A DNA stretch of 64,000 bases, taken from the NCBI GenBank assembly GCA_030041985.1, contig JASIAM010000290.1:1-64000 (forward strand), given 5' to 3'. The translations under genes were made by a program, and so were the position numbers. This DNA is from Bryobacteraceae bacterium (GTDB lineage Bacteria; Acidobacteriota; Terriglobia; Bryobacterales; Bryobacteraceae). The notes under the pieces were generated by a model. It was not told the origin of the DNA. It saw nothing but the letters and a program-made list of their open reading frames with translations, and did no database searches. Positions 34,751-43,325 of the stretch are shown here, in pieces. Each line of letters begins with the position of its first letter. The first letter of the stretch is position 1.

Positions 34751-37393
34751 CTACTCAGTGCGCAGGGCCTCCATCGGGTCAAGGCGGGCTGCGCGGCGCG
34801 CCGGCAGAAATGAGGCGACCAGACCGATGGCCGCCAGTAGCAGAGGCACTGCACCAAAGGTCGCGGGATCGTGCGGACTAATTTCAAATAAGAGGCTCTT
34901 TAACAGCCCCGCCAAGCCAAATGCTCCCGCAACTCCGATTGCGAGGCCGCCGGCCACGGGGCGCGCTCCGCTTTTGAGCACTAACGCAATGATGCGGCCG
35001 GAATCTGCGCCCAGTGCCGCCCGCACGCCGAATTCGCGTGTTCGTGCGGTAACCGAGTAGGCCAATACGCCGTAGATGCCAATACCGGCCAATATCAGTG
35101 CTACCGCGGCGAAGCCCGCAAGCAGCCAGGCACTGAACCGCTGGCGCGCGAAGTTTTCGCCCATCACGTCCTCCATGGTCCGCACGGCGGCCAGCGGCTC
35201 TGCCGCATCGAGCCGCTGAATCACACGGCGCGCCGGCTCAGCCAAAGCCAGGGGCTTCGAGTCTGTGCGAACCAGGAAAAACATGCGGGGGTAACTGAGG
35301 TGAGAGTGAATGTAATAAACCGTCGGTGTTGGCGCGCGATCGAGCGATAACTCGCGCGCATCCGCCGCCACGCCGATGATTTCTGCAAAGGGATTATTTT
35401 GCACGTCCATCCACACGCTGATCCGTTTGCCCAGCGGTTGCTCGCCGCGCATGTATCGCCGCGCGAACGCCTGGTTCACGATGAAGCGATAGGGCGCCGT
35501 ATCGCTGTTATCGAACTCATTGAAGTCGCGGCCGCTCACGAGCGGAATGCCGAGCGTATGGAAATACCCGGGCATGACGGTCTCGATAGAAACGGAGATC
35601 TCTTCACCCGGTTTGGCTGGCGGGCGGCCTTCGATGTTTACCGAAGTGCCCGCGCAGCCGCCGCTAAAGGGCACACAGCTTGCCGCGCTCACCGAACGGA
35701 CTCCCGGCAGACGCGCGAGTTGCTCGATCGCTCGCGCAAAGAATTGCGTGCGCAAACGCGGCGTGGCATAGCGGGCGGGGGAAAGCGCAACGTGGAATGT
35801 GAGCAAGCCGGAGGGTTGGAAACCGGGATTCACCGTTTCGAGTCCTACCAGGCTGCGAAAAAGCAGCAGAGCACCGGCAACGAGAATCACGGACATGGCT
35901 ACTTCTGCACCGACCAGCCACGAGCGCAGACCAACACCCCCGGATCCCGCGCGGCTGTCACCGCGCAACGCGCTCATCAGATCGAGCCGCGAGGTAACCA
36001 GCGCGGGCGCTATCCCAAACAGCAGGCCTGTAAATGCCGAAAGAGCGATGGCGCAAATCACAATTCGGAAATCGACGTGGATCCCCGCCGATTTGGCGAG
36101 ATCCTTCGGCGCAAGAATCACCAAACCTCTCACGGCCCAGCGCGCGAGCGTGACGCCAAAGATGCCGCCGGCTGCCCCGAGCAGAAGACTCTCGGTAAGC
36201 AACTGGCGGATCACCCGCCAGCGGCCCGCTCCGAGCGATGCGCGCACCGCAATTTCCCGGCTGCGCGCGCTGTAGCGGGCGAGCAGCAGGTTGGCGACAT
36301 TGGCGCACGCCACGGTCAGTAGCATAACGACCGCCGCCAGCAATACCAGCAGCGGCGTCTTGGCATCCTGAAAAAGGGCGTCGCGCAAAGGCTCGATGTT
36401 TACTGTCCAATTCGTATCGAATGCCGGATATGCTTGTTCGAGCCGCTTGGCGAGCGCGGTCATGTGCGCTTGTGCCTGGCCGATCTTCACGCGCGGCCGC
36501 AGACGCCCGACAGACAGCATCCAGCGCCCTGAAGTCTTGCGGTAGTCCTGCGCCGGATCGAGACCGAGAGGCCCCCAGATATCGGTTTCCCGGTCTAGGA
36601 AATAGAAATTGGGAGGCAGAACTCCGATGATGGTGTAGGGAAACGAATTCATCTGCACTTTGCGGCCGATAATGTGCTCGTCGCCGCCGAACCAGTTTTG
36701 CCAAAGGCGGTAGCTGATGAGAGTGACCCCTCCCGGACTCCGATCCTCTTGTTTGGTAAATAGCCGCCCACGCACGGGTTCGACACCGAGGAGCGGGAAG
36801 AAGTCACTCGTAACAGCCACCGCTCCGAACTCTTCGGCGCGGCCGTTGTCTGTGAGCACGGCTGAACGCAACTGCGTGAAGCCGGCCATACCTTCGAAGA
36901 CGCCGTTCTGCGCTTTCCAGTCCAGGTAATTGGCGGGAGAGACTACGTTGTGTTCGGCGTTGATCTTCGGGTCGGACTCCCAAACCATAACCAGCCGCGA
37001 CGCATCGAAGTAAGGCAGCGGCCGCACCAGCAGATTGTCGGCAACCGTAAACACGGCGAGGCTCGCGCCTAAACCGAGAGTGAGTGACAGAATCGTAGCA
37101 ACGGCAAAACCCGGGCTGCGGGCCATGCCGCGCAGGGCATAGCGGACATCGCGCAAAATGGTTTCGAGCCACGCCAGGCTAGCCTGGTCCCGCAGCGACT
37201 CTTTCACCGATTCGACGCCGCCAAATTTGAGGAGCGCCTCGCGCCGCGCCTGGTCCGGGCTCATGCCGGCGCGCAGGTTGTCTTCGATGTGCAATTCGAG
37301 ATGCGCCGCGAGTTCCGCGCTCCATTCGCGTTCCCGCCGCGCCCGGCCGAACCAACCTCCCAGGCGGAGGAACAGACCGCGCAACGTTTTCAT
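34751..37393 (-). CDS. ADOP-family duplicated ABC permease (MacB/FtsX type)
   Basis: An 880-residue permease of the acidobacterial duplicated orphan permease family. A short cytosolic N-terminal domain (EWSAELAAHLELHIEDNLRAGMSPDQARREALLKFGG) precedes a MacB-type periplasmic domain (about residues 95-310), an FtsX permease unit (about 320-440), a second, degenerate periplasmic domain and a final FtsX unit ending RRAARLDPMEALRTE. Such proteins lack an own ATPase gene and are very numerous in Solibacter-like genomes; their substrates are unknown. The start overlaps the PadR stop (ATGA), so PadR and permease form one transcript. Confidence 0.9.
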   Translation of the reverse strand: MKTLRGLFLRLGGWFGRARREREWSAELAAHLELHIEDNLRAGMSPDQARREALLKFGGVESVKESLRDQASLAWLETILRDVRYALRGMARSPGFAVATILSLTLGLGASLAVFTVADNLLVRPLPYFDASRLVMVWESDPKINAEHNVVSPANYLDWKAQNGVFEGMAGFTQLRSAVLTDNGRAEEFGAVAVTSDFFPLLGVEPVRGRLFTKQEDRSPGGVTLISYRLWQNWFGGDEHIIGRKVQMNSFPYTIIGVLPPNFYFLDRETDIWGPLGLDPAQDYRKTSGRWMLSVGRLRPRVKIGQAQAHMTALAKRLEQAYPAFDTNWTVNIEPLRDALFQDAKTPLLVLLAAVVMLLTVACANVANLLLARYSARSREIAVRASLGAGRWRVIRQLLTESLLLGAAGGIFGVTLARWAVRGLVILAPKDLAKSAGIHVDFRIVICAIALSAFTGLLFGIAPALVTSRLDLMSALRGDSRAGSGGVGLRSWLVGAEVAMSVILVAGALLLFRSLVGLETVNPGFQPSGLLTFHVALSPARYATPRLRTQFFARAIEQLARLPGVRSVSAASCVPFSGGCAGTSVNIEGRPPAKPGEEISVSIETVMPGYFHTLGIPLVSGRDFNEFDNSDTAPYRFIVNQAFARRYMRGEQPLGKRISVWMDVQNNPFAEIIGVAADARELSLDRAPTPTVYYIHSHLSYPRMFFLVRTDSKPLALAEPARRVIQRLDAAEPLAAVRTMEDVMGENFARQRFSAWLLAGFAAVALILAGIGIYGVLAYSVTARTREFGVRAALGADSGRIIALVLKSGARPVAGGLAIGVAGAFGLAGLLKSLLFEISPHDPATFGAVPLLLAAIGLVASFLPARRAARLDPMEALRTE

Positions 37394-37734
37394 GACGCAG
37401 ACTCTCCCGGGTTGAGGAAACGGGCGATGATCGCCGCGGTCTGGGCCCAGTCCCGCTCTTCCTTCTTCAACTGGCCGCGGCCCGCGCGCGTCAAGCGATA
37501 GTATTTGGCTTTGCGATTATTTTCGGAAATGCCCCATTCCGATGCGATCGATCCTTCCTGCTCCAGCTTCAGTAGAGCGGGATAAATCGTGCCATAGTTG
37601 AGCGCCAGCCGGTTGCCGCTTACCTGCTCGATGCGGCGCGCAATCCCGTAACCATGCAAGGGGCCAAGTGCCTCCAGAGTCTTGAGAACCATCAACGCCA
37701 GAGTGCCCTGCCGCACGTCCGCTTTCTCCGCCAC
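37390..37734 (-). CDS. PadR-family transcriptional repressor
   Basis: A 114-residue winged-helix regulator. The PadR core LALMVLKTLEALGPLHGYGIARRIEQVS and LNYGTIYPALLKLEQEGSI (recognition helix and wing), then KYYRLTRAGRGQLK, is complete. PadR-ADOP pairs are a regular arrangement in Acidobacteriota, and the regulator probably represses its own operon. The start is GTG at 37734 with AGGAGG a few bases upstream. The promoter 27 to 54 bases upstream carries two copies of a repeat that would suit a PadR dimer. Confidence 0.9.
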   Translation of the reverse strand: MAEKADVRQGTLALMVLKTLEALGPLHGYGIARRIEQVSGNRLALNYGTIYPALLKLEQEGSIASEWGISENNRKAKYYRLTRAGRGQLKKEERDWAQTAAIIARFLNPGESAS

Positions 37735-37740
37735 GGAACC

Positions 37741-37788
37741 TCCTATGGGAAACCTATATCAGAATAGCAGGTTCCTATGGGAATGCAA
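37741..37788 (-). promoter_or_regulatory. PadR-ADOP promoter with paired operator-like repeats
   Basis: On the minus strand TTGCAT (37783-37788) and TATTCT (37761-37766) are separated by 16 bp and make a plausible sigma-70 promoter. TCCTATGGGAA occurs twice, at 37741-37751 and 37773-37783, 32 bp apart (about three helical turns). Each copy has TTCC/GGAA-like dyad symmetry. One copy lies in the spacer and the other just past the predicted start of transcription, an arrangement suited to autorepression. Confidence 0.5.
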
Positions 37789-37844
37789 TATGGCTCGCCG
37801 GGCGGAAGCGCCAGCGGCTTCGTTATCAACGCCAGCGGCTTGGT

Positions 37845-37874
37845 TTGACTTGCCTTTCCGCACTCGGCTATGCT
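37845..37874 (+). promoter_or_regulatory. sigma-70 promoter of the lysine/DAP operon
   Basis: TTGACT (37845-37850) and TATGCT (37869-37874) are 18 bp apart, close to consensus. The predicted start of transcription near 37881 coincides with the first base of the lysine riboswitch. A direct repeat GCCAGCGGCTT (37810-37820 and 37831-37841), 21 bp apart, lies immediately upstream of the -35 box. Confidence 0.65.
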
Positions 37875-37881
37875 GAAGCTT

Positions 37882-38104
37882 CGCGGTAGAGGTGCGGCGG
37901 CCATCAGTAGCCGGGCGGTCATTCCGACTGCGCGCCGGAGCTTGGTGAAAGGGGCCGGGGGCGCCCGTTGGGGCCTTCCGCCGAAACCGCGGGCGGATCG
38001 CGCAGGCCGTCCGGTTGGGGAGTCTGGTTAATACCGGCTCACTGTCACCCGTTGTGCGGAATGTCCTAACAATTTGGCTTCCGCCGGGGTGGAGCGCTAT
38101 CGGG
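37882..38104 (+). ncRNA. lysine riboswitch (L box)
   Basis: The leader of the DAP operon carries the conserved landmarks of the lysine riboswitch in order: GGTAGAGGTGCG (37885-37896), AGTA (37906-37909), GAAAGGGG (37947-37954), GCCGAA (37980-37985), CACTGTCACCC (38040-38050) and GGTGGAGCGCTA (38088-38099). P1 forms from CGCGGTAG (37882-37889) with CTATCGGG (38097-38104), and P5 from CACCC with GGGGTG. The aptamer is about 223 nt, and 62 nt separate it from the first start codon. No obvious terminator stem with a U-run follows, so control of translation initiation is likely. The call rests on memory of the consensus; a covariance search would settle it. Confidence 0.85.
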
Positions 38105-38166
38105 AACGTAGAACGCCTTCTGCGCGGCTGCCTCCCCTTTGCCTCCTCTCCCTTTTACGAGTACTT

Positions 38167-39186
38167 ATGAGCGTTCTAGCATTGACACGCGCGCTAGTGG
38201 ATATTGAGTCGATTACCGGCAACGAGCAGTCGATCGGCAATTATCTCTGTGAGTATCTGTCACGCCTCGCGCAGCGGACCGGCGGGCGCGTCGAGCAGAT
38301 GGAGGTAGAACCGAAGCGGCACAACGTGTTCGCGCAATGGGGCGAGCGGCCGGCCGTGACACTTTCCACGCATATGGACACGGTGCCTCCGTTTTTCGCG
38401 TCGCGCGAGGATGAGACCACCATCTGGGGCCGCGGGGCTTGCGATACCAAAGGCATTATCGCGGCTATGATCCAGGCGGTGAAAGATCTGCTCGAAGAAG
38501 GGGAACGCAATTTCGGATTGCTGTTTGTGGTGGGAGAAGAGCGCAATAGCGCAGGCGCGTATCACGCCTCCGAACATCCACGCGGCTCATCCTATCTGAT
38601 CAATGGCGAGCCTACGGGGAATCGTTTGGCTCTCGGTTCGAAAGGTGCTTTGCGCTACGAAGTAGTGGCTTCCGGTAAGATGGCGCATTCTGCTTATCCC
38701 GAACTCGGTGATTCAGCGATCCACAAACTGGTCGACGCGCTGGCGGATATCCGGCGCATTCCCTTGCCGGTGGATCCGCTGCTGGGAGCCAGCACACTCA
38801 ATATCGGCACCATCAACGGAGGCTGCGCGCCTAACGTAATTGCCGATTCAGCCTCGGCGGAGATTCTCATTCGCCTGGTGGGCGATTCCACCGCGACTAA
38901 AGAGGCGCTGGCGCGCGCCGTAGAAGGCCGCGCCGAGCTTTTGGCTATCCTGGAGATCCCCGCGATGCGGCTCGGCTCTCTCGAGGGCATGGATACTACC
39001 GTCGTGGCTTTTACTACCGACATTCCCGCTTTCGGCGGCAACTGGGGAGAGCCGTTCCTCATCGGTCCGGGCAGTATTCACGTGGCTCACACGCTCGAAG
39101 AACACGTGCCGAAAAGCGATCTGCTGGATGCCGTAGGAATTTATCGCACAATGGTGAAACAGCTATGCAAACGCGCATCGAAGTAG
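38167..39186 (+). CDS. dapE: M20-family deacylase, DapE-like
   Basis: A 339-residue zinc aminoacylase of peptidase family M20. Metal and catalytic residues are visible: STHMDTVPP (His and Asp), GRGACDTKG (bridging Asp), VVGEERNS (catalytic Glu and ligand Glu) and the C-terminal EEHVPKSDL (His). Its place as first gene of a DAP operon that ends with dapD (a succinyltransferase) points to N-succinyl-diaminopimelate desuccinylase; an ArgE- or LysK-type enzyme cannot be excluded from sequence alone. The ATG at 38167 is chosen because the upstream open frame from 38074 lies inside the riboswitch. The ribosome binding site is weak. It overlaps asd by 22 bases. Confidence 0.72.
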   Translation: MSVLALTRALVDIESITGNEQSIGNYLCEYLSRLAQRTGGRVEQMEVEPKRHNVFAQWGERPAVTLSTHMDTVPPFFASREDETTIWGRGACDTKGIIAAMIQAVKDLLEEGERNFGLLFVVGEERNSAGAYHASEHPRGSSYLINGEPTGNRLALGSKGALRYEVVASGKMAHSAYPELGDSAIHKLVDALADIRRIPLPVDPLLGASTLNIGTINGGCAPNVIADSASAEILIRLVGDSTATKEALARAVEGRAELLAILEIPAMRLGSLEGMDTTVVAFTTDIPAFGGNWGEPFLIGPGSIHVAHTLEEHVPKSDLLDAVGIYRTMVKQLCKRASK

Positions 39187-40214
39187 GTATTTTGGGAGCC
39201 ACCGGAATGGTAGGCCAGCACTTCATCCGCTTCCTCGAAGGCCATCCGTGGTTCGACTTGCGATGGCTGGGAGCGAGTGATCGTTCCGCCGGCAAGAAGT
39301 ACCGCGATGCCGCGGTGTGGCATCTGGGCGGCGCAGCCCCTGCCGGCGTGGCGGAGCTTACCGTTGAAGATTCGAAACCGGGGAATGCCCCGCGTCTGCT
39401 GTTCTCCGCCATGGATGCCTCGGTGGCTACCGAAATCGAGCAAGCCTTCGCGCAGGCCGGACACATCGTGGTCTCCAATTCGCGCAATCATCGCATGGAC
39501 CGCGACGTGCCGCTGCTCGTGCCGGAAATCAACCCCGATCATTTGAAGCTGGTGCCGCTGCAGCAGTGCCTGCGGGGGTGGAAGGGGCAGATTGTGACCA
39601 ATCCGAATTGCTCTACCGTGGTGCTCACCATGGGCTTGGTCCCACTAAGGGCCTTCGGCATTACCAAAGTGATCGCGACCACGCTGCAGGCTATTTCCGG
39701 CGCTGGATATCCTGGGGTCGCGTCCATGGACATCGTCGGGAATGTGGTCCCTTTCATTGGCGGCGAAGAAGAAAAAATGCAGCAGGAGACGCAGAAGATT
39801 CTGGGCGAATTTCGCGGGGACCATATCGAACCGCTGGCCGCGGGTGTGAGCGCGCATTGCAATCGCGTGCCGGTGGTTGATGGACACACCGTGACCGTTT
39901 CGGTAGAACTCGCCACCAAGCCGTCGCTGGCCGAAATGCACGCGGCCTATGACAACTTTCGCGGTGTGCCGCAGGAGCGCGAACTTCCCAGCGCGCCGCC
40001 GCGCCCCGTCATTTATCTGCACGAGGCCAACCGGCCGCAACCGCGGAAGGATGCAGAACGCGAACGCGGCATGGCGGCGTTCGTGGGCCGTCTGCGCGCC
40101 TGCACGGTTCTGGATTACAAGTTCGTCGCGCTGGGCCACAACACCATTCGCGGCGCGGCCGGCGCGGCCGTGCTGAATGCCGAGTTGATGCACTCCGAAG
40201 GGATGCTGGACTGA
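39165..40214 (+). CDS. asd: aspartate-semialdehyde dehydrogenase
   Basis: A 349-residue NADP-dependent enzyme reducing aspartyl phosphate to aspartate semialdehyde, the branch point to lysine, threonine and methionine. The dinucleotide loop GILGATGMVGQHF is at the N-terminus, the catalytic C149 lies in NPNCST, and the C-terminal domain has AHCNRVPVVDGHT. The sequence resembles the archaeal/fungal-type Asd rather than the E. coli type. It overlaps the DapE-like gene and is separated from lysC by 85 bases holding a double hairpin. Confidence 0.92.
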   Translation: MQTRIEVGILGATGMVGQHFIRFLEGHPWFDLRWLGASDRSAGKKYRDAAVWHLGGAAPAGVAELTVEDSKPGNAPRLLFSAMDASVATEIEQAFAQAGHIVVSNSRNHRMDRDVPLLVPEINPDHLKLVPLQQCLRGWKGQIVTNPNCSTVVLTMGLVPLRAFGITKVIATTLQAISGAGYPGVASMDIVGNVVPFIGGEEEKMQQETQKILGEFRGDHIEPLAAGVSAHCNRVPVVDGHTVTVSVELATKPSLAEMHAAYDNFRGVPQERELPSAPPRPVIYLHEANRPQPRKDAERERGMAAFVGRLRACTVLDYKFVALGHNTIRGAAGAAVLNAELMHSEGMLD

Positions 40215-40231
40215 TGGAAGCAACTTGGCGG

Positions 40232-40268
40232 GGCAGGCTTTCAGCCTGCCACCGGGCTTCTGCCCGGT
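40232..40268. repeat. tandem double hairpin (REP-like) between asd and lysC
   Basis: Two adjacent perfect inverted repeats: GGCAGGCTTTCAGCCTGCC (40232-40250) and ACCGGGC-TTCT-GCCCGGT (40251-40268). They lie in the only sizeable intergenic gap within the operon. No T-run follows, and the genes on both sides are co-directional. An interspersed REP-like element or an mRNA-processing/stability hairpin is more likely than a terminator. Confidence 0.6.
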
Positions 40269-40299
40269 GCTCGGGCGGCCACACTTTAGAGGTGGACTG

Positions 40300-41700
40300 A
40301 TGATCGTCATGAAATTCGGCGGCACCTCGGTGGAATCGGCCGCCGCTATCGAGAGAGTTGCCGGAATCGTCAAAGCGCGCCTGGCGTACGCCCCGGTGGT
40401 GGTGGTGTCCGCCATGGGCAAGACCACCAACAAGCTGTTAGCCATCGCTTCTGCCGCCATCCAAGGCGACCGCCACGAATACATCCGCCAGATTTACGAC
40501 TTGCGCGATTTTCATTCGCGCGAAAGCCGCCAGGTTGTGCCGCTCGCCGAACGCGCCGCTCTCGACCGCATGCTCGATGAGCACTTTCAGGAACTCACCG
40601 AGCTGGTAAAGGGCTTGGCCGTGCTGGGCGAGCTTACGCCGCGCTCCATTGACGCCATTTCGAGCTACGGCGAGCGCCTTTCGAGCCGCATCGTATCGCT
40701 GGCCTTCGAGCATTACGGTATGAAGAGCGCGCACATCGATGCCCGCCAGTTCATCATCACGGACGCGCGCCACACCCAAGCCGCGCCCCAATACGCGGCC
40801 ACGTATGCGCGCCTGGCGGCTCTCGCCAAACGGACCGCTGGCGCTGTCCCGGTGATGGGTGGCTTCATCGCATCCACGGAAAACGGCGCCACCACCACGC
40901 TGGGCCGCGGCGGCTCCGATTTTACGGCCGCCATTGTGGGCGCGGGGATCGGCGCCGATGAGATCCAGATCTGGACGGATGTGGATGGCATGCTGACGGC
41001 CGATCCCACCATCATGCCGGGCGGACACCGCGTGAAGACCATTTCGTTCGCTGAAGCCGCGGAACTGGCCTACTTCGGCGCAAAAGTGCTTCATCCCGCG
41101 ACGCTGGTGCCCGCCATGGAAAAAAATATTCCGGTGCTGATTCTCAATTCGCGGCGTCCCGACACGCCGGGAACACGCATTGTGCCGGAAAGCGTGGCCT
41201 GCGGGAATGTGGTCAAATCGATCGCCTGCAAACGCCAGATTTTTGTGCTCAACATACATTCCACGCGCATGCTGATGGCTCACGGATTTTTGCGGCGCAT
41301 TTTCGAGGTGTTCGACCGCTTCGAAACGCCGGTGGATATGGTGGCTACCTCCGAGGTGAGCGTTTCGCTGACTATCGATAACACGCGGCGCCTGGAGGAA
41401 ATCGTGAGCGAGCTGCGGCAATTCGCGGAAGTGGATAGCGAGCGCGATCAGGCCATCGTATGTCTGGTCGGGGATAATATCCGTTACACCCCCGGCGTGG
41501 CTAAGCGGGTATTTGGCGCGCTCAATGGCATTAACATCCGCATGATTTCGCAGGGCGCATCATTACTCAATCTGAGCTTTGTGGTGGCGGAGAAGGATAT
41601 AAGGCGCACTGTGGAAGCGCTGCACGAAGAATTCTTCGCGGAGCTGGACCCCGCGGTGTTCGATCGAGGTGTGCCGGCGGGTCCCGCGGTCCATGCCTAA
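40300..41700 (+). CDS. lysC: aspartate kinase
   Basis: A 466-residue enzyme that phosphorylates aspartate, the first step of the aspartate family. The kinase domain begins MKFGGTSVESAAAIERVAG and contains VVVVSAMGKTTN, TTTLGRGGSDFTAA and the DVDGMLTADP loop. Two ACT domains occupy roughly residues 310-460, which predicts feedback inhibition by an amino acid, most likely lysine given the operon. It is monofunctional: no homoserine dehydrogenase follows. The ATG at 40300 has AGAGGTGG upstream; ATG 40309 is an alternative. The stop overlaps the dapB start by 8 bases. Confidence 0.93.
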   Translation: MIVMKFGGTSVESAAAIERVAGIVKARLAYAPVVVVSAMGKTTNKLLAIASAAIQGDRHEYIRQIYDLRDFHSRESRQVVPLAERAALDRMLDEHFQELTELVKGLAVLGELTPRSIDAISSYGERLSSRIVSLAFEHYGMKSAHIDARQFIITDARHTQAAPQYAATYARLAALAKRTAGAVPVMGGFIASTENGATTTLGRGGSDFTAAIVGAGIGADEIQIWTDVDGMLTADPTIMPGGHRVKTISFAEAAELAYFGAKVLHPATLVPAMEKNIPVLILNSRRPDTPGTRIVPESVACGNVVKSIACKRQIFVLNIHSTRMLMAHGFLRRIFEVFDRFETPVDMVATSEVSVSLTIDNTRRLEEIVSELRQFAEVDSERDQAIVCLVGDNIRYTPGVAKRVFGALNGINIRMISQGASLLNLSFVVAEKDIRRTVEALHEEFFAELDPAVFDRGVPAGPAVHA

Positions 41701-42379
41701 TCTCGCCATCATCGGCTACGGCAAAATGGGACGGCTGATCGAGCAGCTTGCCCCCGAATACGGTTTCTCGGTCGCCTTGAAGTATGACCCGCTGCTCGGG
41801 CCCGCTCCTCTGCTTCCAGCGGACTTCGAGACCGTGGATGTAGCCGTAGATTTCACGGTCCCCGAAGCGGTTGTGCCCACGGTGGAAACCATCGCGCCAT
41901 TGGGCGTGAACCTGGTGGTCGGCACCACCGGCTGGCTCGAACATCGAGAGGCGGTGGAGCGCGCGGTGCGCGCCAACGGCATCGGCCTGGTTTGGAGCCC
42001 CAATTTTTCCGTTGGTGTAAACGTCTTTTTCCGGCTGGTCTCGGAAGCGGCCCGCCTGTTGGCCGCACAAGCCGAATACGGCGCATGGGCCTGGGAGATT
42101 CATCACGCGGCCAAAAAAGACGCGCCTTCCGGTACACTACGGAAGCTGGTGGAAGACATGAAGAAGGCCGGCTACACACGATCGATTGACGTCAGCGCCA
42201 ACCGCGCGGGCATGGTGCCCGGCATCCACGAAATCGGTTTCGACTCCACGGCCGACACCATCACTTTGCGGCACACCGCGCGCAGCCGCGAGGGTTTCGC
42301 CCGGGGCGCTTTGAAAGCCGCACAATGGGTCATTGGCAAGAAGGGCTTTTACGAATTTGCAGACATCGTCTTTAGCTGA
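41693..42379 (+). CDS. dapB: 4-hydroxy-tetrahydrodipicolinate reductase
   Basis: A 228-residue NAD(P)H-dependent reductase of the lysine pathway. The N-terminal nucleotide loop is IIGYGKMGRL and VVGTTGW follows; the substrate motif is present as EIHHAAKKDAPSGT (catalytic His and Lys). It is shorter than the E. coli enzyme (about 273), mainly because of a reduced loop after the first strands, as is common in this phylum. The ATG at 41693 is favoured over 41669 because it gives the nucleotide loop at the usual distance and a short overlap with lysC. Confidence 0.92.
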   Translation: MPNLAIIGYGKMGRLIEQLAPEYGFSVALKYDPLLGPAPLLPADFETVDVAVDFTVPEAVVPTVETIAPLGVNLVVGTTGWLEHREAVERAVRANGIGLVWSPNFSVGVNVFFRLVSEAARLLAAQAEYGAWAWEIHHAAKKDAPSGTLRKLVEDMKKAGYTRSIDVSANRAGMVPGIHEIGFDSTADTITLRHTARSREGFARGALKAAQWVIGKKGFYEFADIVFS

Positions 42380-42413
42380 AAGCTGAAAGCTGACAGCTTC
42401 TTGGAGGTGGCAC

Positions 42414-43325
42414 ATGTTTACAGGAAACAAATTTACCGGCTGCGGCACGGCGCTGGTCACTCCGTTTCGAGCCGATCAATCGTTGGACGAAGAGACTCTG
42501 CGCCGGCTGGTACGGCGGCAGATCGATGCGGGCATCAATTTTCTGGTTCCTTGCGGAACCACCGGCGAGAGTCCTACGCTCACACACGCGGAACACCTCC
42601 GGGTAATCGAGATCGCGCTGGAAGAAGCCGCGGGGCATGTGCCGGTGCTCGCCGGCGCGGGAGGATATAACACCCGAGAAGTAGTAGAATTGGCCCGCGA
42701 ACTCGAAGACATGGGCGTGGATGGAATTTTGTCCGTCACTCCGTATTACAACAAGCCCACGCCAGAGGGGCTTTACCAGCATTATCAGGCGATCGCCGCC
42801 GCCATTGACCTGCCGATCATTGTGTACAGCATTCAGGGCCGCACGGGCATCAACGTGGACCCCGCTACGCTGGCGCGCCTCGCGCAAATCGAAAATATTG
42901 CCGGGGTGAAGGAAGCGTCGGGCAACATCGGACAGATGGCTAGCATCATTGACGTGGCGCCCCCCGATTTCGTGGTGCTGTGCGGCGATGACCCCATCAC
43001 CATCGCTCTCATGGCGCTGGGAGGGCGCGGAGTCGTTTCGGTGGCTTCGAATCAGATTCCCGCCGAAATGACGCAGCTCGCCCAATCCTGTCTGAAAGGC
43101 GATTTCGAAACGGCGCGGCAAATCCAAAAACAATTTCTTCCTTTAATGAACGTCAATTTTGTCGAGTCTAATCCGATTCCCGTCAAAGAAGGCATGGCGC
43201 TGATGGGGCTGCTCGAACCGGTGTACCGCTTGCCGCTCTGCCGGGCAAGCGAGGCCAACCGCGCGCGCATCAAAAAAGTTTTGGAATCCGTGGGCCTGCT
43301 CCGGGGAGTGCGCGTTGCAAGCTGA
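42414..43325 (+). CDS. dapA: 4-hydroxy-tetrahydrodipicolinate synthase
   Basis: A 303-residue class I aldolase that condenses pyruvate with aspartate semialdehyde. Family markers are FTGCGTALVTPF, PCGTTGESPTL, the tyrosine in TPYYNKPT and the Schiff-base lysine in GVKEASGN. GGAGG lies 7 bases before the ATG. The 34-base gap after dapB carries AGCTGAAAGCTGACAGCT, a small imperfect hairpin. The end overlaps dapD by 11 bases. Confidence 0.95.
   Translation: MFTGNKFTGCGTALVTPFRADQSLDEETLRRLVRRQIDAGINFLVPCGTTGESPTLTHAEHLRVIEIALEEAAGHVPVLAGAGGYNTREVVELARELEDMGVDGILSVTPYYNKPTPEGLYQHYQAIAAAIDLPIIVYSIQGRTGINVDPATLARLAQIENIAGVKEASGNIGQMASIIDVAPPDFVVLCGDDPITIALMALGGRGVVSVASNQIPAEMTQLAQSCLKGDFETARQIQKQFLPLMNVNFVESNPIPVKEGMALMGLLEPVYRLPLCRASEANRARIKKVLESVGLLRGVRVAS

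Noticed and set aside
37890-38104. A longer DapE-like protein starting at the 38074 codon
   Set aside because: That start lies inside the riboswitch P5 region and the added residues do not resemble M20 peptidases.
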